A DNA stretch of 64,000 nt from Rhizobium sp. BK251 (lineage in GTDB: Bacteria; Pseudomonadota; Alphaproteobacteria; Rhizobiales; Rhizobiaceae): contig NZ_SLUQ01000009.1 of NCBI RefSeq assembly GCF_004345245.1, forward strand, positions 248,001 to 312,000. Reading direction: 5' to 3'. Under the pieces are notes generated by a model. It worked only from the letters and a program-made list of their open reading frames with translations, was not told the origin of the DNA and ran no database searches. Shown piece by piece: positions 8,463 through 17,256 of this stretch (positions are counted from its first letter, which is position 1; each line of letters starts with the position of its first letter). The position numbers and the translations under genes are program-made.

Positions 8463-9368
8463 TCAGAGCCTGCTGATGACCTCGATGCAGAAATCGGTGA
8501 ATGCGCGGACCTTGGCCGGCGGATGCTTGCGTGAGGGGTGGATGGCAAAGAGCGGGAAGCGCTCGCCGTGCCATTCCGGAAAAAGATCGATCAATTCGCC
8601 GCTTTCCAGCAGATCGCCGACGCCCCAGCCGATCACCTGCGCGATGCCCGTGCCTGCCACGCACTCCTGGAGCATTGTCTTGGGATCGGTGAACTGAAGC
8701 GGGCCATGCGTCTCCACCACTATCGAGGTGGTTTCGTTGACGAATTCCCATTCGAAGGCATGCTTGGTGTGTGGGTCGCGAAATTGCAGGCAGCGGTGCG
8801 TTGAAAGTTCGGAAGGGTGCACCGGGCGGCCATACAATGCGATGTAGAGGGGAGAGGCGACGGTCAGTATCGGCGCTTCCACCAGTTTTCTGGAAACAAG
8901 GCTGGAAAAACGGGGTTGTCCGAAACGGATCGCAAGGTCGATGCCGTCGGAGACGAGATTTCCAAGCTCCTCGCTCGAGACGAATTCGATCGACAGTTCG
9001 GGGTAGCGATCACAGAATGCCCCGAGCCGTCCGGCGAGAACGAGCGGCAGGAAAAACGGGTCCATGTCGACCTTCAACCGGCCGCGTACGAGAGCGGTTG
9101 TGCCGGCAGCAACTGAAGCGGCTTCCTCGATCGCGTCGAGATGCGGCTTCACCTCTTCATAGAAGTGCCTGCCCTCGTCGGTCAGCATGATCGATCGCGT
9201 CGTCCTGTCGAGGAGGCGGACGCCCAGTCGTGCCTCGAGCCGCCCGATCGCACGGCTTACCCCGGATGCGGTAATCCCGATCAGTTCGGCGCCTTTGACG
9301 AAGCTGCCGCCTTCGACAACTGCGGCCAGAACACTCACCCCGGCAAGCAGGCGTCCATCGAAGCTCAT
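8463..9368 (-). CDS. LysR family transcriptional regulator
   Basis: The 301-residue product has a winged helix-turn-helix (residues 3-62, with GGSFVKGAELIGITASGVSRA as the helix-turn-helix) and a C-terminal effector domain from about 90. It is divergent from the amidohydrolase-MFS-SDR operon starting at 9493, with 124 bases between, the classical arrangement for a LysR regulator controlling that operon and itself. AGGA lies upstream of the ATG. The effector is unknown; the amidohydrolase substrate or product is a reasonable guess. No specific T-N11-A box could be assigned with confidence. Confidence 0.9.
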   Translation of the reverse strand: MSFDGRLLAGVSVLAAVVEGGSFVKGAELIGITASGVSRAIGRLEARLGVRLLDRTTRSIMLTDEGRHFYEEVKPHLDAIEEAASVAAGTTALVRGRLKVDMDPFFLPLVLAGRLGAFCDRYPELSIEFVSSEELGNLVSDGIDLAIRFGQPRFSSLVSRKLVEAPILTVASPLYIALYGRPVHPSELSTHRCLQFRDPHTKHAFEWEFVNETTSIVVETHGPLQFTDPKTMLQECVAGTGIAQVIGWGVGDLLESGELIDLFPEWHGERFPLFAIHPSRKHPPAKVRAFTDFCIEVISRL

Positions 9369-9492
9369 GGGGCTATTCCTGACTTTTGGTCAGCAACCAT
9401 CTGACATAAGCGCACTTAAATCAAGATCGCTTTGGCGCGATAACGTGCTCGGCGCCTCGCAAGGCCAAAACGACAACGGAAAGGAACTGAAC

Positions 9493-10845
9493 ATGAGCAC
9501 GGGCAATCCTCGGAAGATTTTCAGGGGCGGCACCGTCGTCTCCATGGACCCGGCGGTCCCGAACCTCGGAAAGGGCGATGTCCTAGTGGAGGGCGACAGG
9601 ATCGTGGCGGTCGGTCCTGCCGTTCAGGCGGACGATGCGGAGGTCATTGATGCTGCCGGCGCCATCGTTTTGCCGGGTCTCGTCGATGCCCATCATCATG
9701 CCTGGCTCGGCGTGATGCGCAGGATGATGCCGAATGTCGACGATCTCTTCGACTATATCGCGGTCGTGGCCGAAGCCCTCGGCTCGGCCTACCGGCCTGA
9801 GGACATGTATCAGAGCACGAGGCTGACCGCGGTCGCCTCGCTCGATGCCGGCATTACCACCATCATCGACGCCTGCCACAATTCCCGCAGCCCTGAGCAC
9901 ACTGACGCCGCGCTCGCCGCGTTTCAGGAGGCCGGCATCCGTGCGCTCCACATGGTCGGCAAGCCGATGGACAAGAAAGCCTCGCCGCTTCACCTGCCCG
10001 GCGATCTTGCCAGGCTTGCCGGGAAATGGGGCTCCTCTGAAACGGACCTGGTCCGCGTCGGCCTGTTCGGCCAGTTCGACCTCGACGCCTGGAAGGTCGC
10101 TCGAGGACTCGGCCTGCGGATACTGACGGAATTCATCGGCGATCTCGCCAAGCTCGGTCCTGAATTCGCAGAAAAGGGCGTGCTGGGTCCCGACAACATC
10201 TTCAATCACTGCACCCGTATCCCGGAGGATGCCTGGAGGCTGCTTGCCGATGCCGGCGTCAACGTAACCGTCAACCCGCGGTCGGACGCACTGTTCGGCT
10301 TCGATGACGAGTCCTTTGCCTACCAGCAGGCGATCGACCACGGCCTGACACCTGCCCTCGGCATCGATCTCGACACGGCATTCGGCAGCGACATGTTCGG
10401 CGAAATGCATGCCCTCTTCTCCCAGCAACGCTCGGCCATGCGCTACCGAAAGTTCCGAGGCGAAGCCGACGTCCCCGCCCCCATTTCGGTGCAAGCTGTC
10501 CTGGAGGCCGCGACGGTCAACGGTGCGAGAGCAGCGGGCCTGCAGTCGCAGATCGGCACGCTGACGCCGGGCAAGCAGGCCGATATCATCATGGTGCGGG
10601 CGGACGGCATCGGCGTATTCCCGCCGACCAATGCGATCGGCGCGGTCGTCCAGGCTATCGGGCGCTCGGACGTCGACACCGTCATGGTCGCGGGCCGCAT
10701 TCGCAAGCGTCATGGAAAGCTGCTCGGCGTCGATACCGGTCGCCTGTTCTCGGATATAGCCGCATCGCGTGACCACCTCTTCGCGGCCGCCGGCTACAGG
10801 CCCGAGGGATTCGAGAAATCCTTTCCGCCTCTCGATGCCGCCTGA
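9493..10845 (+). CDS. amidohydrolase superfamily protein (ATZ/TRZ-like)
   Basis: A 450-residue protein of the metal-dependent amidohydrolase superfamily, close in design to chlorohydrolase/deaminase enzymes. The N-terminal composite sheet (RGGTVVSMDP) is followed by His67-x-His69 (DAHHHAW), His239 (FNHCTR) and an Asp pair at 292/294 (GIDLDTAFGSD). At the beta-5 position, where family members have a metal-binding His (usually H-x-H-x-x-E), this protein reads RILTEFIGD with Glu213 and no His. The start follows AAGGAA with good spacing. It leads an operon with an MFS permease and an SDR, suggesting uptake and hydrolysis of a cyclic or aromatic N-compound. Substrate unknown. Confidence 0.88.
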   Translation: MSTGNPRKIFRGGTVVSMDPAVPNLGKGDVLVEGDRIVAVGPAVQADDAEVIDAAGAIVLPGLVDAHHHAWLGVMRRMMPNVDDLFDYIAVVAEALGSAYRPEDMYQSTRLTAVASLDAGITTIIDACHNSRSPEHTDAALAAFQEAGIRALHMVGKPMDKKASPLHLPGDLARLAGKWGSSETDLVRVGLFGQFDLDAWKVARGLGLRILTEFIGDLAKLGPEFAEKGVLGPDNIFNHCTRIPEDAWRLLADAGVNVTVNPRSDALFGFDDESFAYQQAIDHGLTPALGIDLDTAFGSDMFGEMHALFSQQRSAMRYRKFRGEADVPAPISVQAVLEAATVNGARAAGLQSQIGTLTPGKQADIIMVRADGIGVFPPTNAIGAVVQAIGRSDVDTVMVAGRIRKRHGKLLGVDTGRLFSDIAASRDHLFAAAGYRPEGFEKSFPPLDAA

Positions 10846-10922
10846 AGCATCGGGCATCTGACGCGCCGGCCGCATTTCACGCGGCCGGCAGCTTCCATCC
10901 CCTACCGAACATGGAGACCATC

Positions 10923-12116
10923 ATGTCGCAACCGCTCTCCGCGACCGCGGATGGCGACGAGGCGCCGGTCCACCTCGATCGTCCCGCCCCGGCCATCATC
11001 GCTGCACTCTTCTGCGGCTATCTCTGCATCGGCCTGCCGCTTCCCGTCATCCCGCTCTTCGTCCATGACAGCCTCGGCTATGGCAATCTTGTCGTGGGCC
11101 TCACGATCGGCGTTCAGTTTCTGGCAACCGTGCTCACCCGCGGCTATGCAGGCAGGGTAACCGACATGCAAGGCGGCAAGCGATCGGCGCTGCAGGGCGC
11201 GGCCGCCTGCGCATTCGGCGGGCTCCTGTATCTCATTGCGGCCACACCTTCATTCGATTCCGCCCTGAGCCTGCCCCTGCTCGTCATCGGCCGCCTTGCG
11301 GTCGGCCTTGGCGAGAGCCAGTTCGTGACGGGATGCGTGTCATGGTCGATCGCCTCGGTCGGCCCGCAGCGCGCCGGGATGTCGATGTCCTGGACCGGTA
11401 TCGCCATGTTTGCCGCACTTGCCGTCGGCTCGCCCATCGGCATGCGGCTCTTCCAGAGCCACGGCTTCCTCGCGGTTACGATCGCCTGCATCGCCACACC
11501 CTTGCTTGCCGCAGCAATCGCACTCGGCGCGAAGTCCTACACGTCGGCGGCCGGCGCGCGCCTCGCCTTCCGCCGCGTCGTCGGCCAGATCTGGCGGGAG
11601 GGCCTTGGCCTGATGCTCTCGGGCGTCGGGCTCGCGGTGCTCAGCGCCTTTGCCTCACTCTTCTTCGCTTCCAAGGGATGGTCTCATGCCGGCTTCGTCA
11701 TGACGTGTTTCGGCGCCGGCTTCATCCTCGTGCGCCTGCTTTTTGGCCACCTGCCGGACCGGATCGGCGGATACCGTGTCGCGGTCGTCTCCTTGCTGGT
11801 CGAAGCGGTCGGGCAGGCACTGATCTGGGCCGCCCCGAATGAATCCGTCGCACTCCTGGGCGGGCTAGTCACAGGGCTTGGCTGCGCGCTCGTCTTTCCG
11901 GCGCTTGGCGTCGAGGCCCTGAAGCGCGTGCCTCCGGCAAGCCGTGGGAGCGCCATGGGCGCATTCGTGGCGTTCCTCGACATCGCCTACGGCCTGTCCG
12001 GCCCGGCCGCCGGGGTCGTCTCAGGCATGTTCGGTTACGCTGCCGTCTACGTTCTCGGCGGCGTTGCGGCGTTTCTTGGAAGTCTCGTCGCCTGGCGGGC
12101 GAAAGCGCGGAACTAG
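10923..12116 (+). CDS. MFS transporter (YhhS/YfcJ-like)
   Basis: This 397-residue permease has twelve predicted hydrophobic segments and the MFS motif A-like GYAGRVTDMQGGKRS between TM2 and TM3, with a weaker copy GHLPDRIGGYR in the second half. It resembles the UPF0226 group (YhhS/YfcJ). ATG 10923 has GGAG 6 bases upstream; an ATG four codons earlier has none. It lies 77 bases after the amidohydrolase and 69 before an SDR, all rightward, and is probably co-transcribed to import or export the operon's substrate. Confidence 0.87.
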   Translation: MSQPLSATADGDEAPVHLDRPAPAIIAALFCGYLCIGLPLPVIPLFVHDSLGYGNLVVGLTIGVQFLATVLTRGYAGRVTDMQGGKRSALQGAAACAFGGLLYLIAATPSFDSALSLPLLVIGRLAVGLGESQFVTGCVSWSIASVGPQRAGMSMSWTGIAMFAALAVGSPIGMRLFQSHGFLAVTIACIATPLLAAAIALGAKSYTSAAGARLAFRRVVGQIWREGLGLMLSGVGLAVLSAFASLFFASKGWSHAGFVMTCFGAGFILVRLLFGHLPDRIGGYRVAVVSLLVEAVGQALIWAAPNESVALLGGLVTGLGCALVFPALGVEALKRVPPASRGSAMGAFVAFLDIAYGLSGPAAGVVSGMFGYAAVYVLGGVAAFLGSLVAWRAKARN

Positions 12117-12185
12117 CTCCAGCCGGCCGAAGTTGCTTGGCAACCGCCACGCGCCTTTCTAGGTTTTCAGCAGAAGGAGAAATCC

Positions 12186-12959
12186 ATGTCGCGGGTATTC
12201 ATTTCCGGGTCATCGACCGGCCTCGGTCTGATGGCGGGCCAGCTGCTTGTCGAGCAGGGTCACAGCGTCGTGCTGCATGCCCGCAGCGCTTCGCGGGCCG
12301 AAGATGCCAGGCGCGCGCTGCCCGCGGCAGAGGCCGTCGTGATCGGTGACCTGGCGACGGTCGCCACGGCGAAGGAGGTCGCCGGGCAGGTGAATGAGCT
12401 CGGGCGGTTCGATGCCGTGATCCACAATGCGGCCGTCGGATACCGCGAGGCACATCAGGTCACGGCCGATGGACTGCCGCACGTCTTTGCGGTCAATACG
12501 CTCGCCGCCTACATCCTGACTGCGCTGATCGAGCGGCCGAAGCGGCTCGTCTATCTCAGCTCCGGCATGCACCAACATGCCGATGCCAATCTCGACGACA
12601 TTCTCTGGCAGAGGCGCCGATGGAACGGATCAACGGCCTATGCCGAAAGCAAGCTGCATGACGTGCTGCTGGCATTTGCGGCGGCGCGCCTTTGGCCGGT
12701 CGTCATGTCCAACGCGCTCGAGCCGGGCTGGGTCGCCACAAAGATGGGCGGTCGCGGCGCTCCCGACGATCTCACCCAGGCCCACAAGACCCAGGCATGG
12801 CTCGCAGCAAGCGAGGATGCCGCTGCAAGAACTTCCGGCGGCTATTTCTATCACCTGAGGCCGCTGGACCCCAATCCGGAGAGTCGTGACATCGCGTTGC
12901 AAGACCAGCTGCTCGATATCTGTCGCGAAATTTCAGGCGTGGAACTCGCCAGCGCCTAG
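12186..12959 (+). CDS. SDR family oxidoreductase
   Basis: The 257-residue protein has an atypical SDR cofactor loop SGSSTGLGL, an HNAA version of the NAG motif, LSSGMH and the catalytic YAESK. It is probably an NAD(P)-dependent reductase. The ATG follows AAGGAGAA with good spacing. As third gene of the LysR-flanked amidohydrolase operon it may act on the hydrolysis product. The stop is 33 bases from that of the convergent GntR regulator. Confidence 0.88.
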   Translation: MSRVFISGSSTGLGLMAGQLLVEQGHSVVLHARSASRAEDARRALPAAEAVVIGDLATVATAKEVAGQVNELGRFDAVIHNAAVGYREAHQVTADGLPHVFAVNTLAAYILTALIERPKRLVYLSSGMHQHADANLDDILWQRRRWNGSTAYAESKLHDVLLAFAAARLWPVVMSNALEPGWVATKMGGRGAPDDLTQAHKTQAWLAASEDAAARTSGGYFYHLRPLDPNPESRDIALQDQLLDICREISGVELASA

Positions 12960-12991
12960 ACAGCGCCGCTGCTCCGCCCAGCCGGCGATTG

Positions 12992-13675
12992 CTAGAGGTA
13001 GGATTTCGAATCGGCGGCGAAGATCGCGCTGGCATCGCTGACGATCGAGACATGAGAATAGGCGGCGCCGCCTGCCCCGGCCGCGTCCGCGCGCATCACC
13101 GCCGTGACGATGACGTCGTGCTCGTCGTAGGATTTCGCAAGACGACCCGGGATGCGGAATTGCGCCCTGCGGAAAGGGGCAAGACGTACTCGCGTCTGGG
13201 TCACAAGATCGTAGATGTGCTCGTTGTGCGCGCCGCGATAAAGGCGGGTGTGGAATTCTGCATTATAGGCAGCATAATCCTCTTCCGCGCCCGCATGTAC
13301 CAGCCGCATCGATGCGCGGTGCATCGTCTCCAGCGACCGTCGCTCATCCACCGTCATGCGTTCCGCCGAAAGCCGGGCGCAGATCGCCTCCAGCTCCGCC
13401 ATCGCTTCGAACATCGCGGAAAGATACTGCTCGGTGACGGTCGCGACGACTGCACTGCGGTTCGGCTCGCGCTCGACAAGACCCATCGTGCAGAGCTGCC
13501 GCAGCGCCTCGCGCACGGGCGTTCTCGAGACCTCGAAGCGGCTTGCGAGTGATGTTTCCTCGAGACGTTCGCCCGGCAGTATCTCGCCGAGCACGATCAT
13601 GTCTGCGATTGCCCGGACCATCTGCTCGACGGTCGTGCCTGCACGAATGATCTCTCTTCTTCTGACTTGCTTCAC
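12992..13675 (-). CDS. GntR family regulator with FCD domain
   Basis: The 227-residue protein has a GntR winged helix (residues 8-75, VSRTPVREALRQL recognition region) and an all-helical FCD ligand domain with spaced His residues (EFHTRLYRGAHNEH, later YDEHD and AYSHV) likely to bind a metal. It starts at GTG 13675. It is divergent from the sigma-54 biuret/formamide operon and has a palindromic operator candidate 20-40 bases upstream of its own start. By position it should repress itself and modulate the operon in response to a substrate or intermediate. The ligand is unknown. Confidence 0.9.
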   Translation of the reverse strand: MKQVRRREIIRAGTTVEQMVRAIADMIVLGEILPGERLEETSLASRFEVSRTPVREALRQLCTMGLVEREPNRSAVVATVTEQYLSAMFEAMAELEAICARLSAERMTVDERRSLETMHRASMRLVHAGAEEDYAAYNAEFHTRLYRGAHNEHIYDLVTQTRVRLAPFRRAQFRIPGRLAKSYDEHDVIVTAVMRADAAGAGGAAYSHVSIVSDASAIFAADSKSYL

Positions 13676-13693
13676 CGCGCGATTCTGCCGGAT

Positions 13694-13715
13694 TACATCA
13701 CTGTATACAGATGTA
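13694..13715. promoter_or_regulatory. GntR/FCD operator candidate
   Basis: A perfect 10-base palindrome CTGTATACAG (13701-13710) is embedded in weaker outer arms TACAT and ATGTA. TGTATACA cores are common for FCD-type GntR operators. It sits about 20-40 bases upstream of the GntR start, suiting autoregulation; it is about 240 bases from the sigma-54 promoter. Confidence 0.5.
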
Positions 13716-13952
13716 TCGCGCAGGATGAAAAGTCAATCTTGGATGTAAATGGTTGTAATATCAATGTCAAAGCCGCGAAGCTAATCTGCCTTTCAGGCCC
13801 ATTGTCCCGCATTGTCTTCCTGTTCATTCACTCTGCATAAAATTTGTACATTGCATTAACTTTGCTCACTTCGGGGCAGAAATGTGCATACAGTTTTTGC
13901 CTTTGAAAATCCGCTAAGAAAGAAAATTCAACATAAGCAGTCACTTAACTTT

Positions 13953-13968
13953 TGGCACGGGTATTGCA
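13953..13968 (+). promoter_or_regulatory. sigma-54 (RpoN) promoter
   Basis: TGGCACGGGTATTGCA fits the -24/-12 consensus: GG at 13954-13955 and GC at 13966-13967 with exactly 10 bases between. Transcription would start near 13978, 44 bases before the first operon gene. A sigma-54 promoter implies an activator such as NtrC; I could not identify an NtrC site. Confidence 0.8.
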
Positions 13969-14021
13969 TGCACTTTATTGTAACCCTTTCGAGCGCGGCT
14001 TCCGCCGCAAGGAGCATTCCG

Positions 14022-15149
14022 ATGACCAAACTCCTTCCCATGAATCGTCGTAGCTTCCTCCAGACCTCGGCAGCCGGCGCCCTCCTCGGGCTCGCCCCGT
14101 CGCTCCTTGGCTCGCGCGCTGCCGCGCAGGATGCTCTTACTGTCGGCTTCATCTATGTCGGCCCGAAGGACGACTACGGCTACAACCAGGCCCATGCCGA
14201 AGGTGCGGCGATCATCAAGGCGATGCCCGGAATCACCGTCGTCGAGGAAGAGAACGTGCCCGAAACCGTCGATGTTCAGAAGACCATGGAGTCGATGATC
14301 AATCTGGACGGCGCTACCCTGCTCTTCCCGACTTCGTTCGGCTATTTCGATCCGCACATGCTCGCCATGGCCGCGAAATATCCCGACATCCAGTTTCGCC
14401 ATTGTGGCGGCCTCTGGCAAGAGGGCAAGAACCCGACAAATACCGGATCCTATTTCGGCTATATCGGCCAGGGGCAATATCTGAACGGCATTACCGCAGG
14501 CTATGCCTCGAAGAGCAAGAAGATCGGCTTCGTTGCAGCCAAGCCTATTCCGCAGGTGCTGCAGAACATCAACTCCTTCCTGCTTGGCGCGCGTTCGGTC
14601 GATCCGTCGATCACCTGCCAGGTGATCTTCACCGGCGAATGGTCGCTTGCCGTAAAGGAAGCGGAAGCAACCAACGCGCTGATCGACCAGGGTGCCGATG
14701 TCATCACCTGCCATGTCGACAGCCCCAAGGTGGTCGTCGAGACCGCTGCCGGCCGCGGTGCTTTCATCTGCGGCTACCATGCCAACCAGAGCCCGCTCGC
14801 ACCGGAGAAGTACCTGACCGGCGCCGAATGGGCCTGGGGCAACGTCTATACGGACTTCGTCAAGAAGGCCCAGGCCGGCGAACCGCTCGGCAATTTCGTT
14901 CGCGGCGGCCTGAAGGACGGCTTCGTCAAGATGAGCCCGCTCGGACCCGGCGTGTCGGATGAGGCACGCGCGAAGTTCGAGGCGACGCTTGCGGACGTGA
15001 AGGCCGGCACGTTCTCGGTCTTCAAGGGGCCGATCAATGACAATAAGGGCAACGCGGTCGTGACCGCCGACAAGAGCTTTGCCGAGGACGCGATCGAGCT
15101 CGAAAGCATGGATTACCTCGTCGAGGGCGTGGTTGGATCGACGGCCTGA
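14022..15149 (+). CDS. BMP family ABC transporter substrate-binding protein
   Basis: The 375-residue precursor has a Tat-type leader (NRRSFLQT near residues 9-16, then a hydrophobic segment ending AAAQD). The mature part is a Med/BMP lipoprotein-class periplasmic binding fold: TVGFIYVGPKDDYGYNQAHAEG, PTSFGYFDPHMLAMAAKYP and IGFVAAKPIPQVLQNINSF. Such proteins bind nucleosides, bases or related ureido compounds. The start follows GGAG at 7 bases and lies downstream of the sigma-54 start site, which excludes longer frames. As first gene it defines the importer for the catabolic enzymes behind it. Ligand inferred, not seen: biuret, triuret or a related N-rich compound. Confidence 0.9.
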   Translation: MTKLLPMNRRSFLQTSAAGALLGLAPSLLGSRAAAQDALTVGFIYVGPKDDYGYNQAHAEGAAIIKAMPGITVVEEENVPETVDVQKTMESMINLDGATLLFPTSFGYFDPHMLAMAAKYPDIQFRHCGGLWQEGKNPTNTGSYFGYIGQGQYLNGITAGYASKSKKIGFVAAKPIPQVLQNINSFLLGARSVDPSITCQVIFTGEWSLAVKEAEATNALIDQGADVITCHVDSPKVVVETAAGRGAFICGYHANQSPLAPEKYLTGAEWAWGNVYTDFVKKAQAGEPLGNFVRGGLKDGFVKMSPLGPGVSDEARAKFEATLADVKAGTFSVFKGPINDNKGNAVVTADKSFAEDAIELESMDYLVEGVVGSTA

Positions 15150-15168
15150 TGGCCAGGGAGGCTTCGTC

Positions 15169-16317
15169 ATGACGATCGAGGCGAATGATTCCACCCTCTC
15201 CCTGGCCGGCGAAAGACGGGGCTCGCTCCGCCCGATACTCGAGTGGACCGCCCGCCATGCCGAGCCGGTAGCGATAAGTCTTGTCGCGATCCTGATCGGC
15301 TTGGCGCTCTTTTCCATCTTCATCCTGGCGGTCGGCAAGTCGCCGGCCACCCTCTTCCAGCTGATGTACACGGGCGGCTTCGGCAGTTGGTTCTCGGTGC
15401 AAAACAGCCTGAGTCGTGCCGCGCCACTCCTCCTCACTGCTCTCTGCGTTGCACTGCCTGCCCGCCTCGGCCTCGTCATCATCGGTGGCGAGGGCGCGGT
15501 CGTTCTTGGCGGTGTCGCCGCAGCGGCCGCTGCCCTGCCGATCGTCGGCGTCGCTCCCGTATTCCTGACCCTGGTTGTGATGGGGGTGGCCGCCATGGTG
15601 GTCGGCGGCATCTGGATCGGCCTTGCCGGCTTCCTTCGCCACTATCGGGGTGTCAACGAGACGATTTCCTCACTGTTGCTTGCCTATATCGCCATTGCGC
15701 TGATGAACCAGTTCGTGGAAGGGCCGCTTCGTGATCCGGCAAGCTTGAACAAGCCTTCGACCACGCCGCTGCCGCCGGAATACATGCTGGGCAACATCCC
15801 CGGCATGGACGTACATTGGGGTCTCGTTATCGGGGTCGTCGCCTGCATTGCCTCCTGGATATTGATCGAGGTGACGAGCTTCGGCTTTGCCGCCCGCATC
15901 GCCGGCGGCAATGTGCGTGCCGCGCAGATCCAAGGGTTGCCGGTGGGAAGGCTGATCGTTGGCTTCACGGCGATTGCCGGGAGCTTTGCCGGGCTCGCCG
16001 GCATGATCGAGGTTGCCGCCGTGCAAGGAAGCGCCAATGCATCGCTGGCCGCCGGCTACGGCTATACCGGCATTCTCGTCGCCTTCCTCGCGCGGCAGAA
16101 TCCGCTGGCAATCATCCCGGTTGCGATCCTGCTTGGCGGCATCGATGCTTCGGGCGGGCTCATCCAGCGCCGCATGGGTCTCCCTGATGCCACGGTGCTT
16201 GTGCTGCAGGGGACGCTCTTCATCGTCATCCTTTTCTGCGAGACCTTTTACGGCCGCTTCAAGATCTTCAATCCCGACCTCTGGAAAAGCCCGCAAGCGG
16301 CAAAAGGGAGAGCATGA
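15169..16317 (+). CDS. ABC transporter permease (BMP-type, subunit 1)
   Basis: This 382-residue inner-membrane protein is of the BPD_transp_2 class used by BMP/ribose-type importers. Hydrophobic segments begin near residue 30; the loop FLRHYRGVNETISSLLLAYIAIALMNQ is characteristic of the first permease of nucleoside-type systems. AGGGAGG precedes the ATG at 7 bases. The next permease gene overlaps its stop by ATGA, indicating translational coupling. It pairs with that protein and the ATPase at 18983. Confidence 0.9.
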   Translation: MTIEANDSTLSLAGERRGSLRPILEWTARHAEPVAISLVAILIGLALFSIFILAVGKSPATLFQLMYTGGFGSWFSVQNSLSRAAPLLLTALCVALPARLGLVIIGGEGAVVLGGVAAAAAALPIVGVAPVFLTLVVMGVAAMVVGGIWIGLAGFLRHYRGVNETISSLLLAYIAIALMNQFVEGPLRDPASLNKPSTTPLPPEYMLGNIPGMDVHWGLVIGVVACIASWILIEVTSFGFAARIAGGNVRAAQIQGLPVGRLIVGFTAIAGSFAGLAGMIEVAAVQGSANASLAAGYGYTGILVAFLARQNPLAIIPVAILLGGIDASGGLIQRRMGLPDATVLVLQGTLFIVILFCETFYGRFKIFNPDLWKSPQAAKGRA

Positions 16318-17243
16318 TGGAAGAGACAGGCATCGGAATCTGGGGCGTGCCGCTCGCGATTCTCGCCGGAGCCATCCGCGTCTCCACGCCCTTCATCTTC
16401 GTCAGCCTTGGCGAGACGATCACCGAGCGCTCGGGGCGCATCAATCTCGGCCTCGAAGGCACGCTCGTCTTCGGCGCCATGACGGCCTATGCGGTTGCGG
16501 TCATGACCGGCTCGCCGACATTGGGCGTACTGGCCGCCATGGCGACGGGCTCGATCTTCGGGCTCCTTCATGGCTGGATCTGCAAATGGCCGAAGGTGAA
16601 TGACATCGCGATCGGCATCGCCATGATGCAGTTCGGGCTCGGCCTCGCATTCTTCCTCGGCAAGCCCTTCATCCAGCCGGTGGCGCCGAAACTCCCTTCA
16701 ATCCCGCTCGGCAGCTGGTCCGGAGTGCCGCAGGTGCAGGCCGCACTCAACATCAACGTGCTGTTCTTCATTGGTGCGGCGCTGGCATTTGCCCTTTGGT
16801 GGGCCTTCAGGAACACGCGCGTCGGCCTCATCCTCCGCGTGGTCGGCGACAGCACCGATGCGGCGCGCGCCATGGGCATCAACCCCGATACGGTGCGACT
16901 GCTCGCAACAGCGGTCGGCGGCTCGCTCGCCGCCATCGGCGGCGCCTATCTCTCCCTCTACTATCCCGGCTCCTGGAACGAGGGCATTTCCTCGGGACAG
17001 GGGCTGATGGCCGTCGCGCTCGTCATTTTCGCCCGCTGGAACCCGATCGGTTGCTTCCTTGCTGCCCTTCTCTTCGGCGGTGCGGGCGCGCTCGGACCGG
17101 CGCTGCAATCGGTCGGCGTCACGCAGGGCTACTATCTGTTCTATGCCGCACCCTACGTGCTGACCCTCGTCATCATGATTGCGACGTCCTCGCCCACCCG
17201 ATCGCTCGCGGGCGCTCCGGGCGCGCTCTCGCTGACGAAATAG
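16314..17243 (+). CDS. ABC transporter permease (BMP-type, subunit 2)
   Basis: The 309-residue second permease has about eight hydrophobic segments and the family motif ERSGRINLGLEGTLVFGAM near the N-terminus. Later VVGDSTDAARAMGINPDTVRLLATAVGGSLAAIGGA is the cytoplasmic loop contacting the ATPase. The ATG overlaps the upstream stop; a second ATG follows at once. Fourteen bases later, after GGAGGAGG, the formamidase gene begins. Confidence 0.9.
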   Translation: MMEETGIGIWGVPLAILAGAIRVSTPFIFVSLGETITERSGRINLGLEGTLVFGAMTAYAVAVMTGSPTLGVLAAMATGSIFGLLHGWICKWPKVNDIAIGIAMMQFGLGLAFFLGKPFIQPVAPKLPSIPLGSWSGVPQVQAALNINVLFFIGAALAFALWWAFRNTRVGLILRVVGDSTDAARAMGINPDTVRLLATAVGGSLAAIGGAYLSLYYPGSWNEGISSGQGLMAVALVIFARWNPIGCFLAALLFGGAGALGPALQSVGVTQGYYLFYAAPYVLTLVIMIATSSPTRSLAGAPGALSLTK

Positions 17244-17256
17244 GAGGAGGCTTGCG

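Noticed and set aside
13941..15611. 556-codon minus-strand frame opposite the BMP binding protein
   Set aside because: It spans two real genes and the sigma-54 promoter, and has no known domain.
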